A stretch of 39,436 bases of DNA from an uncultured beta proteobacterium (GTDB lineage Bacteria; Pseudomonadota; Gammaproteobacteria; Burkholderiales; Burkholderiaceae_C), in assembly GCA_903909815.1 (NCBI GenBank), contig CAIVXG010000073.1, forward strand, positions 1 through 39,436. Reading direction: 5' to 3'. The notes below the pieces were generated by a model that worked only from the letters and a program-made list of their open reading frames with translations, ran no database searches and was not told the DNA's origin. The position numbers and the translations under genes were made by a program. Below, piece after piece: positions 1-8,107 of this stretch; the stretch's first letter is position 1, and each line of letters starts with the position of its first letter.

Positions 1-426
1 AGCCATCTTGTCAGAATTGATGAGCCCCAGTAAGGTATCTTGACCGGTACGGTATTTTGACTTTTGCTCCGCTATTGCGGACATCAGCATCTTGCCTTGA
101 GGGCTGATGATATTACTGGTTAGGAAATCAAAACTCTTGTTAGAAATTTCTCGAAATTTATTGATGTTTTCAATCTGCTTTTGCCGATCAATCTTGTCCT
201 CGTTCAGCATCATGTTGCGAAGGGCGATGGCTATGGCGTCCACCTGACTAAGTAGAGATGTGGATGCCTGTAGCTTGGGCACCTTGTCGCTGGCAAGGTC
301 AGCTACGCCTTGGTTTAGTCGGCTCATCGACATCAGACCGACTCCAGCAACCATCAACAACAAAGCACAGACGATTCCAAAGCCAGCGATCAAACGGGTG
401 CGTACATTCAGGGCACTGAGGTTCAT
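1..426 (-). CDS. Methyl-accepting chemotaxis protein, N-terminal part (runs off left edge)
   Basis: The minus strand reads open from ATG 426-424 to base 1, giving 142 residues with no stop, so only the N-terminus is present. Residues 1-9 form a short cytoplasmic start. Residues about 10-33 form one hydrophobic membrane segment. The rest is a polar, helical region beginning SRLNQGVADLASDKVPKL, which resembles the four-helix-bundle ligand-binding domain of Tar/Tsr-type receptors. The HAMP and signalling domains would lie left of the window. Receptors of this kind sense periplasmic ligands and control CheA through CheW. A CheW remnant lies just upstream on the same strand, which fits a former chemotaxis cluster. 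Base composition is less GC-rich than its neighbours. The ligand cannot be predicted. Confidence 0.85.
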   Translation of the reverse strand, partial: MNLSALNVRTRLIAGFGIVCALLLMVAGVGLMSMSRLNQGVADLASDKVPKLQASTSLLSQVDAIAIALRNMMLNEDKIDRQKQIENINKFREISNKSFDFLTSNIISPQGKMLMSAIAEQKSKYRTGQDTLLGLINSDKMA

Positions 427-515
427 TTGGGGTTCCTAAAAAGACGGCAAGACTCACGGTGAAAATTGGCGTCATGCAGATGGCATTGAATGGCGCCATG
501 GATACTCAAACGGGT

Positions 516-638
516 TCAATGCGAAGCTTCGGCGACCAGCCCCATGGCTGCAATGGTCATGAGTGTTTCGATATCCACCAGAATCAGCATCCGGCTCCCC
601 GCTGAACCCAGTGCATAGTCGCTGGGGACGCGTTGCAT
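516..638 (-). pseudogene. CheW C-terminal fragment
   Basis: A 40-residue minus-strand reading frame contains SRMLILVDIETLMTIAAMG and ends GLVAEASH. This closely resembles the last beta strand and C-terminal helix of the CheW coupling protein, whose common form is KMLILLDIEKLM...ADM. The rest of CheW (about 120 residues) is missing. The frame is open only for about a dozen codons upstream of the ATG, and I could not follow the CheW core in another frame. The fragment lies 90 bases upstream of the chemoreceptor on the same strand, the usual cheW-mcp order. I infer a decayed gene rather than a functional small protein. Confidence 0.6.
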
Positions 639-829
639 TGGGTCGAGCGCTACTCGACGCAGAGACCGATAAATTCATGCCAGCGACGTCCCCATTTGCA
701 GAATGGATGAAGCCTCGATTCTGATACGAAAATTGCGCCTTGCAGTTACCCATCGCGAGTGTTTACCCTGACGCGCCTAGACAATGGAATTTGTGCTGTC
801 GTGGCGCACGTCGATGTGTGAATGTCCCA

Positions 830-1135
830 AAAATCACGCATCGCGAAGAAGCTGTTACGCAGCGCGACATCCTTCGTCTGCACGGCAGATCGCGCTGAAC
901 CTGTCCCGCGCCACCATGAATGGTCAATGGGCGCAGGGCGGCGGTGAAGTCGCCGCCCTGCTGCGACCCGGCTCCAAAAATTTCTCGAGCCCTGTAGTTC
1001 ATCCAGACGCTGTGCCTCCCGCGATCGCGGCTGCCGCGCCCTGTTATCCCACAGATCCCGCAGCGCCGGACTATCAACGCCCAAACCGGCACTTGCGCGG
1101 GTGCCACTATCAAGCTGATATCCTATAGTCTGGCC
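830..1135 (+). pseudogene. Possible relic of an IS21-type IstA transposase N-terminus
   Basis: Three blocks lie in the right order but in different frames. They are QRDILRLHG near 860-885, RQIALNLSRATMN near 885-923, and GATIKLISYSLA near 1100-1135. IstA proteins of IS21 elements often start with an (I)RDILRLHxxxGLSxRQIAxSLxxSxxTV helix-turn-helix and later carry a GVTLxLLWEEY block after a proline-rich linker. The linker here would be PPAIAAAAPCYPTDPAAPDY. The match needs at least two frameshifts and is short, so it is a tentative reading. No element ends were recognised. Confidence 0.3.
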
Positions 1136-1183
1136 AGGGGCCGGCGATAACTCGATTGCCGCTACAGACGTGTCAAATTCCAT

Positions 1184-1190
1184 AGGGGAG
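1184..1190 (+). promoter_or_regulatory. Ribosome-binding site deciding the start of the diguanylate cyclase
   Basis: AGGGGAG lies six bases before GTG 1197. An in-frame GTG at 1170 has no such site, so 1197 is the better start. Confidence 0.6.
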
Positions 1191-1196
1191 CGTTGC

Positions 1197-2411
1197 GTGA
1201 CAGGCTCGGTACACACGGTTGATGAGCAGTTGGTGGCGGAAATGGTCCAGCGTGCGCGCAAAAAGGTTTTTAACGAGCGCCTGGTTGCCAGCGCAATTGT
1301 TTCGCCTTTGGGAATCGGCTTTGTTGCATGGCTACAAACGGCCGCGGTCGGAGCCCTGCAGGCCCTGGAATGGGGGGTGATGATTGTTTGCGTTGAACTT
1401 CTCATCATTTGTTTCGGCCACGGTTTTCGCAAAGCGGCTCTGGGTAATCGCCCGATCGACCGCTGGTTGAACGCCCAATTGGTGTGCTGCGGGTTGCTGG
1501 GCTTGATGTGGGGCGCCGCTACCTGGTTTGTCTGGGCGCCTGACAAATTTCTTTTTTACATCATCACCCTTTGCGTTCTGGTGGGGGTCTCTTTCATCTG
1601 CATGGTAGTGATGGCGCCGTTGCGCTGGGCCATGCTTCCCTTTGCGTTCGGGCTATTGATTCTGCCCCTGGTGCAGTTGCTTTTCATCGACAATCCGGCC
1701 GGCCGTGAAATTGGCGTCGGCTGGGTTGTCATGATTGCCGTGCAGCTGAGGTATTCCCTGGATCTTCGCCGCGAGTTGACTCGGCAGATCGACAGTTCGG
1801 TGCGCAATTTGATGCTGGTGGAACGCTTGACTCGTGTCAGCCACGAGCTGACGCTGGCCAATTCCGAAAAGGAAAGCCGCAACGCCGAATTGAATGCGGT
1901 CATGGAGCAACTCAATCGTCTGGTGACCTTCGATCAATTGACCGGTGCCTACAGTCGTCGCTACTTTATGCAAGAACTCGACCGCCAAGTGGCATTGCAT
2001 ACCCGTCATGGCGCGCCAGTCTCACTGGTCATGATGGATCTGGATCATTTCAAGTCGATCAACGACAGCTACGGGCATGGAGTGGGCGACCGCGCACTGC
2101 GCGAGGCTGCATTGCGTGCCAAGGCTGAACTGCGCGATGGTGACATGCTGGGGCGAGTGGGCGGTGAAGAATTTCTGGTTTTATTGCCCATGACCAACCT
2201 GGAGGCAGCCATCAACCTGGCCGAACGGTTACGAGCGTCGCTGGCTGCCGTCGGTCTGGCAGAAGGCACGCAGACGATTCGGATTCCCGCATCTTTTGGG
2301 GTCGCTGAACTGCGCGATAACGAAGACGCCACTTCTTGGTTTCGGCGCGCCGACGATGGGCTTTACCGAGCCAAGGCGGCGGGACGCAATCGCGTGGTAG
2401 CTGCGCCCTGA
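1197..2411 (+). CDS. Membrane-bound GGDEF diguanylate cyclase
   Basis: The predicted product has 404 residues from GTG 1197. About six hydrophobic segments in residues 20-190 form an N-terminal membrane module that I do not recognise as a named sensor domain. A short helical linker follows, then a GGDEF domain over roughly 235-404. The active-site motif is GGEEF at residues 322-326, the catalytically competent variant. RDGD at 313-316 lies five residues before it and matches the RxxD product-inhibition site. The enzyme should therefore make cyclic di-GMP from two GTP and be feedback-inhibited. No EAL domain is present. It stands alone, facing the minus-strand trhP gene. Confidence 0.9.
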   Translation: MTGSVHTVDEQLVAEMVQRARKKVFNERLVASAIVSPLGIGFVAWLQTAAVGALQALEWGVMIVCVELLIICFGHGFRKAALGNRPIDRWLNAQLVCCGLLGLMWGAATWFVWAPDKFLFYIITLCVLVGVSFICMVVMAPLRWAMLPFAFGLLILPLVQLLFIDNPAGREIGVGWVVMIAVQLRYSLDLRRELTRQIDSSVRNLMLVERLTRVSHELTLANSEKESRNAELNAVMEQLNRLVTFDQLTGAYSRRYFMQELDRQVALHTRHGAPVSLVMMDLDHFKSINDSYGHGVGDRALREAALRAKAELRDGDMLGRVGGEEFLVLLPMTNLEAAINLAERLRASLAAVGLAEGTQTIRIPASFGVAELRDNEDATSWFRRADDGLYRAKAAGRNRVVAAP

Positions 2412-2516
2412 GGACGGATCGGGGGCGGGATGCTGGGGCCGGGTTCCTGGGCCAGAAAAGTGACAAAACTCGATCAGCAACGCCACTGAATGCGCCACAG
2501 GATGCAACGGAAATTC

Positions 2517-3887
2517 CTAGCTCGGTTCGAAGGTCTCCCGCTGCACATTCGAAACAGCGCCCCCCGGTGCCCCATTCACATACCTTGCCACAAACGCCCC
2601 CACGCTCGTTGCAGGCAGCGGCAACCACACCACATGCCCGCTCCCCGGCGCGACGTCAATCGCTTGCCCTTCGGCGTTTTCCATGCGCGTGAGTTGCACG
2701 TCGGCATTGGCCCCGGGCTGGATGATCTCCAGCCAGTCACCCACAGCAAAGCGGTTCTTCACGGTCACTTGCGCGAGTCCACGAAGCTCATCGAACGCCA
2801 CCACGTCGCCCACGTACAGGCTGCGGCCTGACTCCGAATAGCCGCGCAGATAGTTCTGCGTTTCCTGCGGTGTGTGACGCTGGAAAAAGCCGGAGGTGTA
2901 GCCGCGGTTCGCCAGGCCGTCGAGTTGGCCCAGCAGCGCGGGATCGAGCTCGCGCCCGGCCACGGCGTCGTCGATGGCCTGGCGGTAGCTTTGCACCGTG
3001 CGCGCCACGTAATACGGGCTCTTGGTGCGGCCTTCGATCTTGAGCGAATCGACGCCGATCTCCACCAAGCGCTTCACGTGCTCGATCGCGCGCAGGTCTT
3101 TCGAGTTCATGACGTAGGTGCCGTGTTCGTCTTCCTCGATCGGCATGTAGCTGCCGGGGCGCTGGCTTTCCTCGATCATGTAGACCTGATCACGCACCAG
3201 CGCATGCACGCGCTGGGCCGCTTCGGGCGGGGCCAGCACGTCACCGGAAGCATCGACCACGCCGGCCATCGTCTTGTAATCCCAGCGGCAGGAGTTGGTG
3301 CAACTGCCCTGGTTCGCGTCGCGATGGTTGAAGTAGCCCGAGAGCAGGCAGCGCCCCGAATAGGCGATGCACAGCGCGCCGTGCACAAACACTTCGAGCT
3401 CGGTGTCGGGGCAGTCCTGGCGGATCTGCTCCACCTGCTCCAGCGACAGCTCGCGCGACAAGATAACGCGCTTGACGCCCACGCTCTTCCAGAAGCGCAC
3501 CGCCGCGGCATTCACGGTGTTGGCCTGCACCGAGAGGTGAATCTCCATCTCGGGCCAGGTCTCGCGTACCATCATGATCAGGCCCGGGTCGGACATGATC
3601 ATGGCGTCGGGTTGGAGCGCGATCACCGGTGCCATGTTGGCGATGTAGTTCTTGATCTTGTTGCCGTGCGGGAAAATGTTGGACACCAGAAAGAATCGGG
3701 CGCCCTGCTCTTTCGTTCGCTTCATGCCCTGCGCCAGCACCTCGATGTCGCCGAAGTCGTTGTTGCGCACGCGCAGCGAGTAGCGCGGCTGACCGGCATA
3801 GATGGCGTTGGCGCCAAAGGCCAGCGCCGTCTCCAGCATGGCCAGCGAGCCGGCCGGGGCCAGCAGTTCGGGGGCGCGCAGGCTCAT
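2517..3887 (-). CDS. trhP: tRNA hydroxylation protein TrhP (YegQ, U32 family)
   Basis: This 456-residue protein belongs to peptidase family U32 and resembles E. coli YegQ/TrhP throughout. YegQ/TrhP works in prephenate-dependent formation of 5-hydroxyuridine at tRNA position 34. The N-terminus ELLAPAGSLAMLETALAFGA is typical. The U32 signature HGALCIAYSGRCLLSGYF is followed by QGSCTNSC. Cysteines 173, 180, 196 and 200 match the four conserved cysteines thought to bind an iron-sulfur cluster. A C-terminal beta-rich domain ends near residue 440. It is transcribed alone and divergently from the VOC gene. Despite the family name, protease activity is not expected. A second U32 protein, RlhA, lies at 33234-35225. 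Confidence 0.9.
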   Translation of the reverse strand: MSLRAPELLAPAGSLAMLETALAFGANAIYAGQPRYSLRVRNNDFGDIEVLAQGMKRTKEQGARFFLVSNIFPHGNKIKNYIANMAPVIALQPDAMIMSDPGLIMMVRETWPEMEIHLSVQANTVNAAAVRFWKSVGVKRVILSRELSLEQVEQIRQDCPDTELEVFVHGALCIAYSGRCLLSGYFNHRDANQGSCTNSCRWDYKTMAGVVDASGDVLAPPEAAQRVHALVRDQVYMIEESQRPGSYMPIEEDEHGTYVMNSKDLRAIEHVKRLVEIGVDSLKIEGRTKSPYYVARTVQSYRQAIDDAVAGRELDPALLGQLDGLANRGYTSGFFQRHTPQETQNYLRGYSESGRSLYVGDVVAFDELRGLAQVTVKNRFAVGDWLEIIQPGANADVQLTRMENAEGQAIDVAPGSGHVVWLPLPATSVGAFVARYVNGAPGGAVSNVQRETFEPS

Positions 3888-3998
3888 TTGGCTTGCGGCT
3901 CGGCCAATGTCTGTGCGCCATGGGCCCTGGGCTCGCGCGTTCTCTGCTGGTTCAGAGTGTGGCTGTTCAGTATCAGTGCGGATTTCATGGGCTCGTAG

Positions 3999-4026
3999 TT
4001 GGCTGTGGTGTGGATCCCCCTATGCT
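3999..4026 (+). promoter_or_regulatory. Possible sigma70 promoter of the VOC gene
   Basis: TTGGCT at 3999-4004 and TATGCT at 4021-4026 are 16 bases apart. The -10 region is part of TATGCTAACAAG, which recurs exactly at 8052-8063 before another gene. No experimental support. Confidence 0.4.
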
Positions 4027-4080
4027 AACAAGCCGCAGTCAAGCGCCAACGGGCTCGCCACCCGGTGGTATGGTCACGCC

Positions 4081-4788
4081 ATGAAGACACAAATCGATCA
4101 TCTTGTCATCGTGGCGAAATCGTTGGAGCAAGGTGTGCAGTGGTGCGAGGCCATCCTGGGCGTTACGCCGGGGCCTGGCGGCGAGCACGCGCTATACGGC
4201 ACGCACAACCGCTTGCTCAAGATTGCCACGCCGTCGAACCCGTTGGCCTACCTGGAAATCATCGCCATCCATCCCGGCGCGAAACGCGCGCCGGACGCGC
4301 CCAATAAGCGCTGGTTTGACATGGACGATGCGGCGCTGCAGGCCGCAGTCGCCATGCAGCCGCGCCTGGTGCACTTCGTGGCGAACACCGGCGACATTCA
4401 AGCCGCGCGCCTGGCGCTCAAGGCGCAGGGCATCGATCCTGGCGCCGCGATGGCTGCCAGCCGCCACTCGCGCAAAGGCGTGTTGCAGTGGCAGATCACG
4501 GTGCGCGAGGATGGGCAACGCCTGTTCAATGGCGCCATGCCCAGCCTGATTCAATGGGGCAAACCCACTGCGGCCGAGCCGATGCGTCTGCACCCCAGAA
4601 ACAGCCTGCCCCGATCGGGAGTGACGCTGCACGGCATCGCCGTGACGCATCCGACCGCCACCAAGCTGCAAGCGGCCTATGATGCGATCGGGCTCACTGG
4701 CATTGTGCTTGAGACCGGTGGGGCGAATCTTTGCGCGACGCTGCATACGCCCAAGGGCGTGGTCACGCTGCAAAGCGGCGGAATCTAG
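4081..4788 (+). CDS. VOC/glyoxalase-like domain protein
   Basis: This 235-residue protein starts at ATG 4081 with MKTQIDHLVIVAKSLEQGVQWCEAILGVTP. That is the usual opening of a vicinal-oxygen-chelate (glyoxalase/bleomycin-resistance) fold and resembles the Glyoxalase_3 (Glyoxalase-like) family. His7 lies in the position of the first metal ligand. The later block PAYLEIIAIHPGAK-like (LAYLEIIAIHPGAK at about 58-71) supplies the conserved Glu. A second, weaker half (residues about 175-235, TLHGIAVTHP onward) looks like a repeat of the first module. The substrate cannot be predicted. No operon partner is evident; the next gene starts about 160 bases downstream behind an AT-rich promoter-like patch. 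Confidence 0.75.
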   Translation: MKTQIDHLVIVAKSLEQGVQWCEAILGVTPGPGGEHALYGTHNRLLKIATPSNPLAYLEIIAIHPGAKRAPDAPNKRWFDMDDAALQAAVAMQPRLVHFVANTGDIQAARLALKAQGIDPGAAMAASRHSRKGVLQWQITVREDGQRLFNGAMPSLIQWGKPTAAEPMRLHPRNSLPRSGVTLHGIAVTHPTATKLQAAYDAIGLTGIVLETGGANLCATLHTPKGVVTLQSGGI

Positions 4789-4814
4789 GGTTTACCCCTG
4801 AATACGCGCTCGCT

Positions 4815-4843
4815 TTTACCTATTTTTTACATTTATTTACATT
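4815..4843 (+). promoter_or_regulatory. Possible promoter in an AT-rich patch
   Basis: TTTACC at 4815-4820 and TACATT at 4838-4843 have a 17-base spacer. Each matches four of six consensus bases. The AT-rich stretch stands out in this GC-rich DNA and lies just upstream of the glycosyltransferase gene. Confidence 0.35.
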
Positions 4844-4945
4844 AAAATTCCAGGCGCGTTGCTGGAGCAACTTCGTCTTCGCGCTTGCCGGTGGAGTGTC
4901 GACTCAGATCGCCACCCCCATTTTTTTGATGCGCTTGTCTCATTG

Positions 4946-6577
4946 ATGGGCGAATACAGACGTCAAATGAAACTGACGCCCGACATGCTGCCACTGCACC
5001 GGCCCACCGACATCGTTACCGCCGCCATCGATGGCGCCACGCCTGCGCCGCTCTGTGCGGCTGCGACATCAGGCCGGTCAACCGGCAGCCGCGCGAGCCT
5101 GTGGCGCCGCTGCGTGCTTGCGTCTGCAAAGCACTGGGCTGTGATCTTCGCGGGCGCGGTGGTCGTGGTCTGGCTGCTGGTGGCGCTTCTGACCCAAACC
5201 GCGCTCATGGGCGACAACGTCGAGCAGAGCAACTGGGCGCACAGTTTTGAGTGGGGTTACTACAAACACCCTCCCCTGCCGACCTGGCTGTTGATCGCTG
5301 CCACGCGGGTGCTGGGTCCCGTTTGGTGGCTCACCGACGTGCTGGCTGCCGTGTGCCTGCTGGGCACGGCGCTCGCCACCTACGCTCTGGCGCTGCGCCT
5401 CACAACGAGGCGCAATGCGCAATTGGCGCTGCTGCTGTGGGGCCTGCACTTGACGCTGACTTGGCGCGTGAGCCTGTACAACCACAACACCGTGCTGATG
5501 CTGCTGTGTGCCGCGCTGGCCTGGGCGGTGGTGAGTGCGACGCAGCAACATTCCATGCGCCACTGGATGATGGCAGGCGCTTGTGCCGGCCTGGCATTAT
5601 TGGCCAAATACCAGGCGGCGATTCTCATCCTGGTGCTGCTGGCCGCGCTGGCGCAAGGCCGCTACCTTGCCCACCCCCTGCACCGCCAAGGTGTGCTGCG
5701 CGCCGCACTGATCGCAGCACTGATTTTTTCGCCGCATGCCGTCTGGCTGGTCGCCAACGACTTCTTGCCGATGCACTACGCCAGCCATCAGCTTCCTAAG
5801 ACATGGTCGCTGGATGGCCAGGTCGCCACCATCAGTTTCGCCTTGCAGCAAATGCGGTTTTTCTGGCCCAGCATTGCGGCGGTGCTGGTGTGCATCGCCT
5901 TCATTCCAGCGTCTGCAAGATCATCCCGAATGAACAGTAGCGCCCGCAACGGCGGGCACGGACCGCACATGGTCTGGATCCGATATCTGGCGCTCGGTCC
6001 GCTGGCGGCTGTGCTCATCATCGGGCTGGCGGGCACCCGGTTGCAGAACCACTGGGGCATGCAAACACTGCAGTTTGCATGCCTGGGCTTTGCCGTTTGG
6101 CTGGGTCGGGGCAGTTCCGTGCGGCCGCGCCAATTCCTGGTGGTGGCGCTCGTGCTGCACCTGCTGCTGGTAGCCACAGTGGTGCGCAACAGTTTGTATG
6201 TGCAAGAGTTTGGCTGGCAAGGGCAGGCCGACAAGAACTATCCCGCGCGCGAACTCGCGCACGAGGCGCTGGCCGACTGGAAGCTTGCAAGCAGTTGCCG
6301 CTTGCAATATGTCGTCGGTCCCTCGTTCGAAGCGGGAACCATTTCGGTATTTTCGGGCCAAAGCCCCAGGGTGCTTGAAGGCGCAAGCTACATTGCCAGT
6401 CCATGGATTGACAAAGCCGACCTGCAACGCCAGGGGGGGCTGTACGTGGCTTACGCGCAGGCGGAACTGCCACCAACGGCGCTCAGACAGGGTTCGATGG
6501 TGGTCACCAAGTCCGAGGACAGCAAGCGTCCGCAGACCATTTACTGGGGCGTCATGCCGCCGGCGCGGCCCTGCTAA
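4946..6577 (+). CDS. GT-C family glycosyltransferase (ArnT/PMT-like, GT39/GT83 type)
   Basis: About 543 residues with roughly ten hydrophobic segments. After an N-terminal cytoplasmic region of some 65 residues comes the first membrane helix, then a periplasmic loop ALMGDNVEQSNWAHSF followed by YYKHPPLPTWLL. The acidic loop plus K(H)PPLP motif is the hallmark of polyprenyl-phosphate-dependent GT-C enzymes such as ArnT and protein mannosyltransferases. A C-terminal soluble part lies after residue about 420. The enzyme would move a sugar from a lipid carrier to a lipid or protein in the periplasm; donor and acceptor are unknown. The start is uncertain: TTG 4859, ATG 4946 and ATG 4970 are all in frame and none has a strong ribosome site. 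Confidence 0.75.
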   Translation: MGEYRRQMKLTPDMLPLHRPTDIVTAAIDGATPAPLCAAATSGRSTGSRASLWRRCVLASAKHWAVIFAGAVVVVWLLVALLTQTALMGDNVEQSNWAHSFEWGYYKHPPLPTWLLIAATRVLGPVWWLTDVLAAVCLLGTALATYALALRLTTRRNAQLALLLWGLHLTLTWRVSLYNHNTVLMLLCAALAWAVVSATQQHSMRHWMMAGACAGLALLAKYQAAILILVLLAALAQGRYLAHPLHRQGVLRAALIAALIFSPHAVWLVANDFLPMHYASHQLPKTWSLDGQVATISFALQQMRFFWPSIAAVLVCIAFIPASARSSRMNSSARNGGHGPHMVWIRYLALGPLAAVLIIGLAGTRLQNHWGMQTLQFACLGFAVWLGRGSSVRPRQFLVVALVLHLLLVATVVRNSLYVQEFGWQGQADKNYPARELAHEALADWKLASSCRLQYVVGPSFEAGTISVFSGQSPRVLEGASYIASPWIDKADLQRQGGLYVAYAQAELPPTALRQGSMVVTKSEDSKRPQTIYWGVMPPARPC

Positions 6578-6627
6578 AGGCACGGCGCGAGGAGGATTGA
6601 CAAGACTTATTCGGAAGCACTTTTAAC

Positions 6628-7251
6628 GTGTCCTGGTTAGCCGCATTTCTCAAGCGTTCCCGCATGCAGTCTGTGGTCGAGCGCTACCGCCATGCGCGCG
6701 AGCAACAGCACGCCGAGGCGGTCCCAAGCGCTGGCCTGGCGTGGACGGCCGTCCTGCACCGACTCCGATTCTCGCCTCTGTACCCGGCGCTGGTGGCCTT
6801 GCTGGCCCTGGTCTCGGCCGCAACCGGGCTCTATCCCTTTGGACCCGTGCTGGCGGCATTCGTGGTGTTTGCACCGCAGCGTTGGCGCTCCACTTATCTG
6901 GCAGCGTGCCTTGGCGCAACCGCGGGATCGATGTTGCTGGCGCATACGGTCCAGATCCTGGGCGCTCATCTGATTGCCGAATTTTTCCCCGGTCTGGAGC
7001 ATTCGCAAAAATGGATGCGCGCCGAAAAATGGGTGCTCGCCTACGGCGCCTGGGGTCTGGCTGCGATCGCGGCCTTGCCGCTGCCCCAGTTGCCGCCGCT
7101 GCTTATTCTGGCCCTGGCCCATACCCCCACATCGCTCATCGGCTTGGCGATTCTTGCGGGGAAGCTGCTGAAATACGGCTGCTACGTCTGGTGCGTGCGC
7201 CTGATACTGAAGGCGATCCAAAAAGGCCTGCACCGAGCGCAGGAACCCTAG
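6628..7251 (+). CDS. YqaA-like inner-membrane protein (DedA/VTT-related)
   Basis: The product has 207 residues with about four hydrophobic segments after a charged N-terminal 50 residues. The segment following EKWVLAYGAWGLAAIAALP LPQLPPLLILALA resembles the small YqaA/DedA-like membrane proteins. Function is unknown; relatives in the VTT superfamily affect membrane lipid homeostasis. The GTG start at 6628 has only a weak ribosome site. A strong AGGAGG at 6590-6595 is 32 bases upstream, with no in-frame start codon at the right distance and a stop at 6598, so the start is not settled. The gene lies 50 bases after the glycosyltransferase and probably shares its transcript. Its stop codon abuts the end of the convergent yebC-type gene. 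Confidence 0.6.
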   Translation: MSWLAAFLKRSRMQSVVERYRHAREQQHAEAVPSAGLAWTAVLHRLRFSPLYPALVALLALVSAATGLYPFGPVLAAFVVFAPQRWRSTYLAACLGATAGSMLLAHTVQILGAHLIAEFFPGLEHSQKWMRAEKWVLAYGAWGLAAIAALPLPQLPPLLILALAHTPTSLIGLAILAGKLLKYGCYVWCVRLILKAIQKGLHRAQEP

Positions 7252-7965
7252 TCAGCCAGCCAGGCCCACGAACACGTTCTGCACATCGTCGTTCGCGTCG
7301 ATGGCAGCGAGAAAAGCCTCCACTTCTTCCAGCTGCTCGGGACTCAGACTTGCTGGATCGACCGGGTTCTTGGACTTGTAGCCGAGCTTGGCCGACAGCA
7401 CCGTAAAACCATGAGCCGGCAGCGCACGGCTCACCAGATCAAGGTCCGTCGGATCGGTCAGGAACAGCGTGACACCGTCTTCGTCAGCGACCTCAAAGTC
7501 CTGTGCACCGGCTTCGATCGCGGCCAGTTCTGCGTCGGCGCCGGCGGCTGCGGGCTCGGCTTCGACCATGCCCACGTGGTCAAAGTCCCATGCCACCGAA
7601 CCGGAGGTACCGAGTTGCCCCTTGCGAAACAGCACGCGCATTTCGGGCGCAGTGCGGTTCACATTGTCGGTCAGGCATTCGACCATCACGGCCACTTGGT
7701 GCGGCGCGAAGCCCTCGTAGATCACATGCTCGAAATTCACGACCTCGCCCGTGAGTCCCGCGCCCTTCTTGATGGCTCGGTCCAGCGTGTCCTTGGGCAT
7801 CGAGACCTTACGCGCCTGCTCCACCAGCAGCCGCAGGCGTGCGTTGCCTGACGGGTCGGCGCCGCTGCGCGCCGCGACCATGATGTCCTTGGACAATTTG
7901 CCAAAAACCCGCCCCCTGGCACTTGCCGCCAAATCCTTGCCTTTTGCTTTCCACTGCGCGCCCAT
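7252..7965 (-). CDS. YebC/PmpR/TACO1-family protein
   Basis: The 237-residue protein starts at ATG 7965, preceded by AAGGAA at a good distance. An upstream in-frame extension to 8037 has no support. It begins [18 protein letters not shown] and continues [16 protein letters not shown]. The middle block [20 protein letters not shown] and the later [19 protein letters not shown] are YebC-family signatures. Members act as DNA-binding regulators and, according to more recent work, as ribosome-associated factors that help translate difficult sequences. The N-terminus differs from the usual MAGHSKWANIQHRK form and is closer to the YeeN-like subgroup, so this may be a second paralogue. It is not next to ruvC as yebC often is. 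Confidence 0.85.
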   Translation of the reverse strand: MGAQWKAKGKDLAASARGRVFGKLSKDIMVAARSGADPSGNARLRLLVEQARKVSMPKDTLDRAIKKGAGLTGEVVNFEHVIYEGFAPHQVAVMVECLTDNVNRTAPEMRVLFRKGQLGTSGSVAWDFDHVGMVEAEPAAAGADAELAAIEAGAQDFEVADEDGVTLFLTDPTDLDLVSRALPAHGFTVLSAKLGYKSKNPVDPASLSPEQLEEVEAFLAAIDANDDVQNVFVGLAG

Positions 7966-8003
7966 GTCGGTTTCCTTGTTGTTGCTTACGTGATAGGAAT
8001 AAC

Positions 8004-8041
8004 TTTCATGACTCGAAGCATTTTGCGTGCGAAGCATGAAA
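8004..8041. repeat. Short inverted repeat upstream of the yebC-type gene
   Basis: TTTCATG at 8004-8010 pairs with CATGAAA at 8035-8041. Within it, CGAAGCAT occurs twice as a direct repeat. It lies between the divergent yebC-type gene and the exported-protein gene and could be an operator; no regulator is identified. Confidence 0.3.
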
Positions 8042-8051
8042 CCTAGCTTGC

Positions 8052-8057
8052 TATGCT
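8052..8057 (+). promoter_or_regulatory. Possible -10 element (TATGCT) of the exported-protein gene
   Basis: TATGCT is embedded in the same 12-base word, TATGCTAACAAG, found before the VOC gene at 4021. No convincing -35 box was found. Confidence 0.3.
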
Positions 8058-8107
8058 AACAAGGTACGGCCCCCCCACATCATCCCGACATATCCCAAGG
8101 ATCCACC

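Larger units (their letters stand above)
639..1196. other. Decayed region with no intact gene
   Basis: No convincing intact gene was found in these roughly 560 bases. Several open frames overlap on both strands, but none resembles a known protein over its length. Between about 830 and 1135 on the plus strand, short protein-like blocks are scattered across different frames and look like a broken transposase (separate entry). The remainder, 639-830, shows nothing recognisable. The final bases carry the ribosome-binding site of the diguanylate cyclase. Confidence 0.5.

Noticed and set aside
746-1546. Minus-strand open frame of 266 codons upstream of and opposite the cyclase gene
   Set aside because: Half of it is antisense to the diguanylate cyclase and the rest resembles nothing known.
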